Source: Spirodela intermedia | Taxonomy: Eukaryota > Streptophyta > Magnoliopsida > Alismatales > Araceae | Direction: 5' to 3' | NCBI GenBank assembly: GCA_902729315.2 | Contig: LR746269.1 | Coordinates: 7,166,231-7,230,230 of the forward strand | DNA: 64,000 bases | Part shown: positions 12,696 to 23,732 of the stretch, piece by piece | Numbering within the stretch: position 1 is the first letter of the stretch | Layout of the letters: every line of letters starts with the position of its first letter | Notes under the pieces: model-generated | What the model was told of the DNA's origin: nothing | Seen by the model: only the letters and a program-made list of their open reading frames with translations | Database searches by the model: none | Position numbers and translations under genes: made by a program

Positions 12696-12941
12696 TAATC
12701 GGCTTACGGATGTGTTGTTGAAGCAGAGAATAGCGTTGTCTACGATTGAGGATAGGTTCTGTGCTGCAGGTTGAGAGTGAAGGATTGATACTTAGTTATC
12801 CTTCGAAGAAGCTGTACAGAGAGAGCCACGGAGAAAGAGAATGGTCAGGGTGATGCACCAACCTTCACTGCGGGAGGGAGAAAATACGGCAATGAGCAGG
12901 AGGGCGAAGCCGAAGCGCGCGAGGGTGACTGAGGGAGCCAT
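11510..12941 (-). CDS. Secreted Cys-rich, Pro-rich, probably GPI-anchored DUF7731-type protein (B1)
   Basis: Five exons on the minus strand: 12863-12941, 12708-12763, 12324-12549, 11738-11881 and 11510-11640. All junctions are GT-AG and in frame, giving 211 aa. Residues 1-26 are a signal peptide (MAPSVTLARFGFALLLIAVF). Residues 27-121 form the domain, with Cys at 40, 50, 73, 77, 87 and 114, the motif FCSGPCLAET and several N-glycosylation sites. Residues about 130-190 are Pro-rich, with near-repeats of ASPPTISP encoded by 24-bp units. The last 15 residues, LGLWAIGTLMFVVLA, are hydrophobic and fit a GPI signal or membrane anchor. It matches my memory of plant DUF7731 proteins, whose function I do not know. 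It differs from B2 at only three residues: V17I, C25S and P30L. Head-to-head with a lost PLIP copy. Confidence 0.8.
12597..12693. repeat. (GA)n microsatellite in intron 2 of the B1 DUF7731 gene
   Basis: About 97 bp of AG with one GGG interruption, the main length difference between B1 and B2 in this gene. Intron 2 is 158 nt here, 80 nt in B2 and 184 nt in A1. Confidence 0.95.
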
Positions 12942-14280
12942 CTCAGAGGACCTTTTCCCACCGCCGAACTATTGCTCCTTCGTAGGCAGCAACATCGTCT
13001 CTTGCATATTTATACACTCCCAAGGAAGAAGGCCACTATTGATAGCATACCTTTTCCTGTGGAGTGTAGTAAGTAGAACGTCACTCCAACTCATATCTAA
13101 ACTTGCTTCCTTGCCTCTCCTATTCATCGCCCGGCTCTCTCTCTCTCTCTTCCCAGGTTCATCACCTTGTATCACTTGGTCTCACCTGGTTCATCGTTCC
13201 ACTGTAGCCGCTGAGCGACCATCTCTTCCTCCCGTTTCTCCGGCGTATACGCCCCCTCCATTCTGGACTGGTGAGGGTGGGGAAGCTGGACAGAACAGAC
13301 GTGAGGAAGGAGGAAGGAACAAGGTCAACAGGTTATCCCGTAGGCCGACAGGTCGTCTCGAGTCTGGTCATTCGTGGGGAGCGATCTCTGGTTTCCGTGT
13401 CAACTCACGAAAGCTTTGAGAGAATAATTAACCTAAAAAAATACGGGAGAGAATACGCGTGGGATTGAGAGGCTGTACGCCACGTGCCCATCGAGGCGTT
13501 GAAAATCGCCACTTGAATGACGGCTTAGTGGGGGGAAGTAGGTCAACTTTGAAAACGGCTGATTTGGTGATGGAAAAGGCATTTACACGAATCATATCTT
13601 AAAAATTTGACATTTGGAGCAATCTATATTGGTATTAATCCAAATGTGGAACTCCCATCAGGATATTATCTGAACTCCATTTTGAGCGCATCATTTGAAT
13701 GATCACAATTTACTTAGTCTTCCCACCTGTTCAAGAACATGAATGATCTTATGAATCCCAAGGTACGCAAATGGGTGGTTGAGCGAAAATGACTTGGACT
13801 ATGATGCACTAAGGATATTCTATCAACTCATTTAAAATATTTAAGTGCGAGTGCATTGGATTATAAAAACCTGATACTTACGCAAATAATCATATTATTA
13901 ATCTTCCTATGTCATAATCTGACATTTATTGAGGGATTTCTCTTTCATCAAGGCCCATGTTCACATAAGTTTTTTGCGTGAAAACAATTTGAAGGATTGT
14001 CTATTTCATACCTTATCATAGGATGGAAAGTTTTGAACATGTTTGTTCTCGAATTTTATTTTTGTAGCAAGTTTTTTGCAGTTCTGATCTAGATGTTCCA
14101 TATCCAGCTTTTTTCCACATTTATTTATTGATTTAACTGAAAAGGTGATGTATAGTCTCCTCATGAAATTAAGCGAAAGAAGCATTTATGTTGAAAATTT
14201 TGTTTTATGTTTTTTGGTTAAATTGCATAACTTATGTAAAAAATATGATATGAAAATTATTAATTATTTTTGTTTTTTTA
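12942..14280. other. Block B1 intergenic region, PLIP promoter-side remnant
   Basis: No gene. From about 13275 to 14090 it is nearly identical to 5925-6740 in A1, and more diverged from the B2 equivalent 48960-49720. Similarity to the other blocks stops at about 14280, before the PLIP untranslated region would begin, so B1 has lost the lipase gene entirely. Confidence 0.65.
13007..13014 (-). promoter_or_regulatory. TATA box of the B1 DUF7731 gene
   Basis: TATAAATA on the minus strand, about 65 nt upstream of the ATG at 12941. It is preserved in A1 (5675-5682) and B2 (48714-48721). In A2 the same place reads TATTTAAATA-like sequence and the canonical box is lost. Confidence 0.7.
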
Positions 14281-14346
14281 ACCACTCTCCCGAGACACTC
14301 TCTCTAACGGTCATACCTCGACGACCAGAAATTGCTCAGGTTCTCC

Positions 14347-14640
14347 TCTAAGTACCTGTACCTATATAAGAAATCAATGAGCGTGGTGGCCCTCAAGACC
14401 TCTCTCTCTATGGTGCTGGAGGACTACTACCCCCTGGGGGGAGGCTGAGGGATTGCGACGGAGAGGAGAAGCTTGAGGTGGACTGCAACGGGGAGGGGGG
14501 GTGTCTTTGCCGAAGGGTACGTGGATCTCAGCGTGGACGAGTTCTTGGTGGCCTCCCGCAGGCCAAATGCCTCGTGGAGGAAGTTCTTGTATAGGGTCGA
14601 TGCACAGAGCTTCCTGGCCGTCCCTCGTCTCATAGTCTAA
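14347..14640 (+). pseudogene. BAHD acyltransferase fragment (HCT/feruloyl-transferase-like)
   Basis: The plus strand encodes SLSMVLEDYYPL followed by a Gly-rich GGRLRD segment, EEKLEVDCNGEG, and then VFAEGYVDLSVDEFLVASRR, RRPNASWRKFLYRV and FLAVPRLIV. This is the N-terminal part of the plant BAHD fold, just after the catalytic His region, where YPLAGRL and DCNGEGxxF are family hallmarks. One missing base near 14440 (CTGGCGGGG expected) and another shift in the G run near 14495-14503 break the frame. The catalytic HxxxD and DFGWG motifs are absent. It is a truncated relic, about 95 codons long, of an enzyme family that acylates phenolic or fatty alcohols. Confidence 0.75.
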
Positions 14641-14645
14641 TTGAG

Positions 14646-14693
<48 letters not shown>

Positions 14694-15126
14694 ACTCTCT
14701 ATCTATCTCTCTGTGCAAACTGACAGTCTGTGCTTCGTGTAAAAGAGCGGATGGAGACCGCGCCAATGAGAAATAAGCCAAGTTAACAGACTGAAAATCT
14801 AGTTAGCAAACGAAACACTTTCGTAGTCGGAAGATCTCACGGATTTGAGGGCCCTCTCTCATCTGTCTATCATCTTCACCTCTCTCTCTATCTCCTTGTT
14901 CTTTCTTTGCCGTCACCTGCGAGCCACGGATAGTGAAACACGAAGAGGTATAGTTGAGGATGAGATTAACAGCCTACACTGTCCACCGCTTCCCATTTTG
15001 GTGACTTTACTCGTCTGATCAATTATTCATCTGGGTAAACTGGCCAGATAGAGAATGTCCTGTTGAAAATTCTCTAAATTCCACTACGATTTCTGCTCCT
15101 TGGCTCTTCTTTTACCCTTTTTAACT

Positions 15127-15175
<49 letters not shown>

Positions 15176-15484
15176 TATAGATATGAATATACAAGCATAT
15201 TTCTTTATCTACTAAAGCTGGATGAGTACTGAGACTTTACCCTTTACCATTTACCTCTCAAGAATGTAAACAAGCGACCAGAATTTCTCATGGAGGCCTT
15301 CTTTTGCCCTGGGGCTTTATTTTCGGCTTACCTTTTTCTTTTTTGTGCTTTGTATTGCCCTTTGGCGTTTTCTCTGGTTTCTTGACTCTGAAAGAATCCT
15401 GCAGCCGGAGTGTATTCTGTGGACGGTTCCTGGAGATAGATTGATAGAGAGGAGAAGGGTCATAGGGTTTCAGGATCAACCATG

Positions 15485-15518
<34 letters not shown>

Positions 15519-15560
15519 TTATATCCACCTATCTATCCCTTTCTTGCCTTTCCATTTTAA
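14641..15560. other. Gene-poor spacer with CT microsatellites
   Basis: I recognise no gene. (TC)n tracts lie at 14648-14690, 15128-15171 and 15483-15507. An open stretch at 15288-15479 (minus) is Lys/Pro-rich low complexity with no family signature. Confidence 0.5.
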
Positions 15561-15564
15561 AGAA

Positions 15565-15834
15565 GTTTGGAGACACAACGAACACCAATGATTCTCATGA
15601 TTGTACACAAGCCCAAAGTGGCCATTTGGACCATAGTGGATCTTTTAAGTAGATGCCATTGTCGTGGAAAATTGAGTAGGGAGGATCATTTAAAATCCAT
15701 GATGAAGTTATTACGCCAGCGTCATGAACATCCATGAGTATCCATGAGCTGATGACCCAAGGGCCAGGAACACTTGCCTCCATGACTACTTTGTGCAGTA
15801 CCTTGGAGACACAACAAACACCAATGACTCTTAT
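15565..15834 (-). pseudogene. DUF7731-type exon 5 and 3'-flank fragment
   Basis: Minus-strand sequence similar to 4548-4770 in block A1, covering the C-terminal hydrophobic end and the region downstream of the stop. A second short copy of the motif ACACAACAAACACCAATGA occurs at 15808-15826, so the fragment is locally duplicated. It ends at the LTR of COP-2. It may be the missing 3' half of the block A2 copy whose exon 1 lies at 32779-32857, separated by the retrotransposon cluster. Confidence 0.55.
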
Positions 15835-16004
15835 TGAAGCTCGATACAAGAGGGTCAGATCCAGTGAATCGGTTTCAGTTATGCTGAAATTGGATTCGAT
15901 ATGTTCATGAATAGTAGCATCTAACTACAAGAATAAAAAAGATATATATATATATATATCTATAGAATTATAGTTATGATATAGACATAATATTTCATTC
16001 TCCA
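15835..16004 (-). repeat. 3' LTR of COP-2 (170 bp, internally shortened)
   Basis: Starts TGAAGCTCGATAC and ends TCTCCA. It is similar to the outer part of the COP-1 LTR and shorter by an internal deletion. The sequence to its right reads, on the minus strand, GAGGGAGAATG next to the LTR start, which fits a copia polypurine tract. Confidence 0.7.
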
Positions 16005-17792
16005 ACATTCTCCCTCATGCTAATGAGTGGATATCATATAATCCTAACTTAAATATAAATCTTTAAAAGATTGGTCTACTTAATACTTTGGACAGAATAT
16101 CAATGAACTCTTTTTTTGTGGAGTGTGAAAATGTCGCCACTATCTAATTTTTCTTTGATAAAAGTGTTGATTAATCTCGATATGCCTAATTTGATCATGT
16201 TGCACTAGATTGTGCAATAGTAATAGCTGATTTATTTTCAAAATAGAGCTTAATTGAGCCTTGTTTATTAATTCTGAAATCTTATAAGATGCACTTCACT
16301 CTCAAGACTTGAAATATGCCTTGTGATATGACTCTAAATTTCGATTCTGTGCTTGATCATGCCACAACTTGTTGCTTCTTGCTCCTTCATGTGATAAGAT
16401 TGACTTTGAGGAATGTGTAATAGCTTGAGGTTGATTGCCGCTCAAGAATAGAACCTTCATAATCAGTTGATTTTAGGTCCTTGTAATTATTCTTCTTAAA
16501 CAAAATTCCTCTACCAGGGGTCCCCTTTAAAATATTATTAGACTCTATATATAGTTAGTAGATAAACCTCCTTAGGCTTATGCATAAATTGACTAAGAAA
16601 TCCTTAGGTTTAATTTTTTAATTTTATTTATTTAATATCCCTTATCACTTCAAGATAAGATTATAATTTCATCATATATAGAAAATAATATTTTCCCTTG
16701 ATCATAATAAAAAAAGGAAAGTGTTCAATTGGAACATGAAAATGTGACTGAATTAATATTAGTTACTCTTCAAGACAGAGTGGAAGAAGGGAGGAGATTC
16801 TTGAGTGGGGAAAATGATCAAATGACCCATTATAGGGTAAATATTTGATGTTCTATTTTTAACCAGCTATACCTTCATATAAATGCATTTATATGGATAT
16901 AATGTATACGCACACAAAATGGCTTTTTTTTGGTTAATTTCTGGTCATAAGTAACCACATATCATATCCATGTCAAAGATTATTGTGGGATACAAGGACT
17001 ATTTGATTCCAAAGCAAAGCATAAGAAATCTTAAAGTCTGGAATGAATGAATGGAAAAAGTGGTTAAAGAGTCATTATCAATACAATTTATCTCAAACCC
17101 AACAATTTACTTTTTCATATATATATATATATCTTTATTTATTTTGGTGGCATGTCAAAATAATACATGTGTACATGTGTTACATAACTCAAATGGATAA
17201 TCCATTTCATTTCACCCAAAAATGATCATATCTTGTAGGATACCAGTAGTCACAACCTTCACTTCTCTATTATATTCTCCAATATGTTAAAAGCCAAAAT
17301 ATATTGATATACTAATGTTTCAAAATTTATTGGAACCATATAAACCCACACTTGATACCAAAATTTATCTTCTACAGTATTTGGGGGACTCTTCTGACCA
17401 GAAAAAACTTAATAGTCAGCATTATTATTTATTTGATTTTTAGTTTATTATTTGTATTTATTATATTTTTACTATATCATCATTATTCTATAAGAAATTT
17501 CAATTCAAATTATTATTTTTATGTTTATTTTTTTAGTTTTATTTATTCAATATCCCTTATGACTTCAAGCTTTTAGCTAAGATCTATGAGTACTTATTGG
17601 TTTACATCCTAAATTTCCTATGTCCTTAAGAAGGTAGATCATATATTTCTATTAGGATATGAATATCTCTTGTTTTGATTGAGCAACTTCAATGGCCAAA
17701 AATACTTTAATTTTCTTAACATCTTAATATCAAAATCATTTAACAAATACTAAAGTATTTTTTTCTTTCTCATCATTTTTTGTGACTATTAT

Positions 17793-17804
17793 GTCATCTA
17801 CATA
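17793..17804 (-). pseudogene. Reverse transcriptase YVDD motif (COP-2 relic)
   Basis: The minus strand reads TATGTAGATGAC with hydrophobic codons on both sides (ILLVYVDDIIVT), the catalytic core of copia reverse transcriptase. The surrounding frame is broken within a few tens of codons. Confidence 0.7.
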
Positions 17805-20078
17805 AACTAAGAGGATAATAATTCTACCTAAAGATGAATATTTAATCTGAGGATAATGATTCTCGGATGAATGTGTGCTCGAGAATTCATACATATAACA
17901 TGAAGTCAAGCGTGAATATCTCCACCTTGTTTTAAAACTTTAATACTCATTAATTAGCCTTTAATCTTGCTGATTTCACATTTAAAAATAGAAAAATACT
18001 TGTTATTTATAAAATGCCAAGAACATGAAATTTTTGAGATTCAATTGTGAAAATAAATAGAAAAGAGTTAGATATGATTTTAACTTGATCTTAGACGAGT
18101 TTTGAAGGATTTATAAAAAGAATGAAATCATTTATCAAGATTTGAATAAGTTCTACTAATTTCAATCGAAACATATATGAAATAAAAATATTTTTTCATA
18201 AAATATAAATAAATGATAAAAATATGAATAAATGTTGAAAATAAGAAAAAAATTATTGTCCAAATTTAGTCTGCCTCCTAGGCAACTAGAGACACTGATG
18301 TGGCGGCTTGATTTTGTCTAGATGTGCCACACCACACTAGAAGTCGCATAAGTATCATATGGAAGCACTACGTCGCTTGCTGGAGAGATATGTCAAAACG
18401 AAGGGTTGACTACACTATAAACATCATCTAGAGAGAAAAGGAAAGAATTGACCCCTCATTGAAGGCCTTGAGTACAATCGTGGAAGGAAGGAATGAGCTT
18501 GCTGATCTTATGAGGCATTGATCATGTAAAAGGAGGAAAGAAAAAATGTCATATTTGTGACTATCATCTGGTTTAGAGATAATCGATAATGTCTATATTA
18601 TCATAAAATAATTGATTATTATTTTTATATCCCTAATAGTGATATGTGCAAGAACTAAAGTTCTTAGTAGTGTGGCACATATTTTATAACACTTATCTGT
18701 AGAAATGACATGCATATATTATAATGCTTCATTTTGTCTTCGATAAGTCCCCAATCCTAGCACAAGCCATTTGCCATAAGGATGGCTGCTTACTTAAATA
18801 TATTTATTTTTTAAAGAAGAAGTACATTAACTCTTTTAACTTCTAACCTTCGAAATTAACTATATAAAACTATATTTTATTCCACTAGTTAAAAAAATAA
18901 TCTACTTAAATGAGACAAACCAAGAACTAAAAATCAAGCATTAACAATAGAATAATTATTGAATTAAAAGAAGTGAAAAATGTTCTATAAGTGGGAGAGA
19001 GGCACCTAAATGACATGAATTGAGAAATGAGATACTTAGGATTTCTAAAATATTTTCCCTTCCGTTATCTAAAGGCTATAGGTAGGTCTTCTTAATTTTC
19101 CTCTAATAACAAAGGTTCACTAATTTTCTCTTGGATTCTCATTTTCATGGGGTAGTGTAGGTGTAGTCACCTTGAATATTGGAAGAGGTGAAGTTTCATC
19201 AAGAGATTGTATTGATAACATGAAGTTTCCACCTTCTTGTTCCCCATCATCATCCTTAGATATAATTTCTCCCTCAAGAGAGATTTTTCGTACTAAAAAA
19301 TGATTTATGCTCACTAAAAGTCACATTAATTGAAATAAATATTTCTTTGATGAAGGATGATAACATTTATCCTTTCTTAGTGTTTGGATATCCGAAAAAA
19401 ATACATTTTAACTCTCTAGGGTCAAGCTTCCTTGATTGTGGACACATACCATATATCTGAAAATCTTAGGAATCAAATTCATCTTTAATCTAACATATGG
19501 GCAATAGGATGAAAAAAACATCTAATAAAATTTTAAATTCTAAGACCTTTGTTGGTAAACAATTTATGAGGTGGGGGAATATTAATACCACTTCTCCTAA
19601 AATGTTTTTGGTACCCCATTTTGGAATAGAAGTGCTCTAGCGACTTATAATAAGTATATGTTCTTTCTTTTGATCACCCCATTTGCTGTGAGTTGCCGAC
19701 GCATGAAGATTCATGAATGATTCCTTCCATTTGAAAGAATTAATTTATAATTTGATTAAAATAATTTCCCACATTATCTAATCTAAATGTTTTGATTGTG
19801 TTTCAAATTGATTCTTAATTAATGTACAAAATTATTGAAGGACTTTACTCACTTTCGATTTGTGATTTAGTAAATAAATTCATGTAGTTCACGAGTATTT
19901 ATCTATAAATGTTGCAAACCATCTCACTCCCAAGACACTAGGAGTCGATGAGGGTTCCTGCAGATCACTGTGAACAAACTGCTTAGAGGAGATGATGATA
20001 AAATTTTGAAAATTCACACACATCGCATTTAAATCCATCAATATTACATTTCAAAAATAACTTTGGAAACAAATGTTT

Positions 20079-20261
20079 TCAATGTCTTGGAAAGAAGATA
20101 ACCAAGACGATAATGATATAGCAAAAGTCCTTAGGTGAAAAAGGATTGTCATCTCCACACCCTAATGGAGATTGCAAGCCCATCGTGTAGGTGTGAGTTA
20201 AGGTTCCAAGGTGATAGAGGCCGCTGCACTCTTTAGCACTTTCAATCCAATTACTCATCAC
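20079..20261 (-). pseudogene. copia GAG-pre-integrase fragment (COP-2)
   Basis: Contains AKECSGLYHLGTL, parallel to AEECSSLYHLGTL in COP-1, followed by a broken zinc segment. It is a decayed pol relic. Confidence 0.65.
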
Positions 20262-20401
20262 TTTGTCATATTACAATCAACAGTCACGTTATATTTATAT
20301 CATCTATTTATTTTTTAATAGAAATTAAATTGATAGAAAACTTACTTTGGCACGTAATATATTTTTAGTGGTGCTTAAAGAATCAATTTTCACATTACTT
20401 T

Positions 20402-21103
20402 TGATAAGTCTTTATTATCATAAGTTAATAATTAATTAATAAAATATTTAAAGTCTTAACTCATGATAAATAGATTTATATTTTTTCTACTAAATTGAGA
20501 AAAAATATTTTTAGTTGGTTAATTTGAATTTTTCAGTGAATTATTGGATTTTATGTAAATTTATATATTTTTTTATAATCATATTTTAGAGATAAAATAA
20601 AGAAAAATAAAATAAAATAAAAATATATATAAAAAGAGGAGACCTACTAGCTAGTCAAGCCTACAACCATGTTGGAATCATAATTGGGCAAAGCCGCAAG
20701 CAAGGGGCTTGAATGACTAATTGGTTGAGAATATGTGTACATTATTGTTCTTCCACATCAGTGATGGCCAACCAAGCATAGGGTAGGAACTAGTTGTACA
20801 CACATGAGAGAGAGTATATTGATGACAAAAAGAAGTATTATTATATATATTTTTTTAAAAATGGGTAACAACTGACATGAGACTAAATTGACTCTAGTGG
20901 CTAGAAGTAAGTTTTACATATTTTTATACATATAATATCCCTAATTTATGAGAAGGACTACCTCATGACATCACTAGATAAGAGTATGAGTGTATTTGTT
21001 TCACTCTCTCTCACATAGCTGAGTGACCAATAAGGATTTGAATTCAAGAAGAGCTAAAACTTATATTTTTATTTGACTAAATCAAGATTTTTTATAGAGT
21101 GCT
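20402..21103 (+). repeat. LTR-X copy 1, first half
   Basis: Starts TGATAAGTCTTTATTATC and follows the LTR-X consensus seen at 22103-23727 for about 700 bp. It is heavily mutated. It is broken at 21103, where LTR-X copy 2 begins with the same terminus, which suggests one LTR-X nested in another. Confidence 0.65.
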
Positions 21104-21857
21104 TGATAAGTTTTCATTATCATGAGTTCATAATTAGTAAATAATATAGTTTTAGCCTTAACTCATGATAAAGAGACTTATATTTGTGTTAAATTGTGAA
21201 AAGTGGTTTTTAGTTGATTAACGTGAATTTTTGGCTAATTATGTGATTTTCTGTGAATTTAAATGAAGAAAAAGAAATTAAAATAAAAATATAGCAAAAG
21301 AGGGACCCGTTGGCTAGCCGGGCCCACAAGTGGGTTGGAAGCGGAGTCAGGGGGAGCCGCGAGCAGGGGCTCAAGTGGCTAGGACCGATGGAGACATGTG
21401 TGCATCACTCCCCTTCCACGTCACTAGTGGCCAACTGGTTGTGAGGCAAGGAGTGGTCGTACACGCGAGAGAAAAAGACTCATTGCGACTTTCCTCCCAA
21501 AGTCAAAACTTGTATTTTTATATGATTATCGTGACTTTCCTACAGATCACCAGTGAAGGATTAAGCCACCAAAATCGCTGGATCATCGGCAAAAATCTCG
21601 TCAATGCAATTCATGGAGCATGGTTACTAAAATTGTTGAATGATTCGCAATAAAAGGATCGCAAATCCATTGAGTAAATCATCTCCGATTGATCGAAGAA
21701 CAAGCCGTCATCGAGAAGAGGACAATCCGCCACCTCTTAAGAGCGTATTAGATGCGATGAAGAGCCTCCTCTTGCTACGCAAACTTGAGGATGAAGCTCC
21801 TTAACACGTGCCCCACCTCCATCCAGCTCCTCTTCATCGGGTGATAGTTGCTGGAGA
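21104..21857 (+). repeat. LTR-X copy 2, 3'-truncated
   Basis: Starts TGATAAGTTTTCATTATC and matches 22103 onward with small deletions, until similarity stops near 21857. The open stretch 21330-21653 lies inside it and is not a gene. 21858-22102 is AT-rich and unassigned. Confidence 0.65.
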
Positions 21858-22102
21858 GCTATTTCTAAAAATTTAAAAAGTATTTTTTTTAGTTTAATAA
21901 ATTTAAAATTTACTTAAGTTATTATAAAACGATTAGGTATGCTAAATTTTAGCATTAGTTTTGGGTATGTATTACATCATGCAAATTTTTTTCTCTTAAA
22001 GTCAGCAAAAAATCTAATTTTTATTTTTATTTTCTTATAGAAAAAAAGACAATAATGAAGATCAAAAGTCAAGGGTTGCATCAGATTAAAAAAGAGGGTA
22101 AC

Positions 22103-23727
22103 TGATAAGTCTTCATTATCATGAGTTAATAATTAGTAAATAATATAGTTTTAGCCTTAACTCATGATAAATAGCCTTATATTTGTGTTAAAGTGTGAAA
22201 AGTAGTTTTCAGTTGATTAACGTGAATTTTTGGATAATTATGTGATTTTATATGACTTTTACAGTCTTACTTTTGAGATAAATGAAGGAAAAGAAATTAA
22301 AATAAAACTATAGCAAAATGAGGGGGACCCGCTGGCCAGCTGGGCCCGCAAGTAGGTCGGAAGCGCAATCGGGTAGGAGCCGCAAGTAGGGGCTCGAGCG
22401 GCTTGAACCAATGGGGGCACGTGTGCGCCACTCCCCTTCCACGTCACTAGTGGTCAGCCGGCTGTGGGACAAAGAGTGGTCGTACACGCGCAAGAAAGAG
22501 ACTTGATCGGGAATGTAATATTACTTTATATTCACTAGAAACGTCGGCGCACAACCGATGTGGGACTAAACCCACGTCACCTTCCCCAAAAAGGGCAGGC
22601 AATCGGCGGGGGTTCGAATCCTCCCAGAGCCAAAACTCATATTTTTTATCTGATTATCGCGACTTTTTTGTAGATCGCCGGTGAAGGATTAAGCAACCAG
22701 AATTGCTAGATCATCGGCGAAAATCTCGTCAACACGATTCGCAGAGCATTGTTACTAAAATTGTTGAATGATTTGCGATAAAAGGATCGCGAATCATTGA
22801 GTAAAGCATCTCTGATTGATTGACGAACAAGTTGTCGTCGAAAAGAAGACGATCCGCCGGGAGACGAGTCACCTCCTCTTGAGAGCGTACCAGATGTGAT
22901 GAAGAGCCTCCTCTTGCTGCGCAGACCTGAGGATGAAGCTCCCTGACACATGCCCCACTTCCATCCAGTTCCTCTTCGTCGGGTAACAGCCGCCAGAGAG
23001 CCGCAAAGTTGCCGTTTTTCCGCTCTGCCGGGTGACAGCTGCTGGAGACGATTTGACGACCCACTTCATTGATCTTTAGACTTCGTAAGGAGATCTAGAG
23101 ATTGCCCACGTCGTCCTTGTCCAAGGAGAGCCTTCGAGGCCATGGACACTGCACGACGATCCTCCCGAATGCTCAGGATTCTAGTGCATCGCCGATGTAT
23201 CACCATCGCGACGCTGGAACTTTGTTTTCCTACTTTCAACTTAATTTACATTTCATTTAGTGATAATTTGTTGATTTTAAATTTACCTAGATATACTTCA
23301 TTTCATTACGATTCTTCTGGCTTTTACAGATTTTAATTTGATCAATTAAATCATCTGTAATCATTTACGTAAGAATCGTCAGGCGGAACTCTATTTCTGC
23401 CCGATTCGCGTTCACCAGGTGCTGACGTCATCTTGACGTCCGCACCCTTATTTCCTTTTTCGTGAATTTTAAATATATTTCTTTTTCATTTCCTAGTATA
23501 AAATTTATAGAAAATAGTGTTCTTTGCAGAAAATTCTAAATAATTACAAGATATTATATTACATCCTTATGATCGACTTGAAAAATTACCGCTATTTTTG
23601 GAAGTTTTATTGAATTATAATTGATATATTTGTTCAGAAATACTTCTAAATATCTGAAAATTTGTATTTTCTAGTTTTATAAATTTTATATTTGCGTGAT
23701 TTAATATACAACGACTAAGTCACGTCA
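22103..23727 (+). mobile_element. LTR-X solo LTR with perfect TSD GTAAC (1625 bp)
   Basis: Begins TGATAAGTCTTCATTATCAT and ends ACTAAGTCACGTCA. The identical pentamer GTAAC lies at 22098-22102 and 23728-23732. The body carries a GC-rich block with CCCCTTCCACGTCAC. At least six other copies in this window share the same termini or body. There is no internal retroviral-type coding region, so this is a solo LTR. Confidence 0.85.
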
Positions 23728-23732
23728 GTAAC

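Noticed and set aside
12268-12774. 168-codon plus-strand frame with Arg-Glu repeats
   Set aside because: It is antisense to the DUF7731 exons and runs through the (GA)n intron tract.
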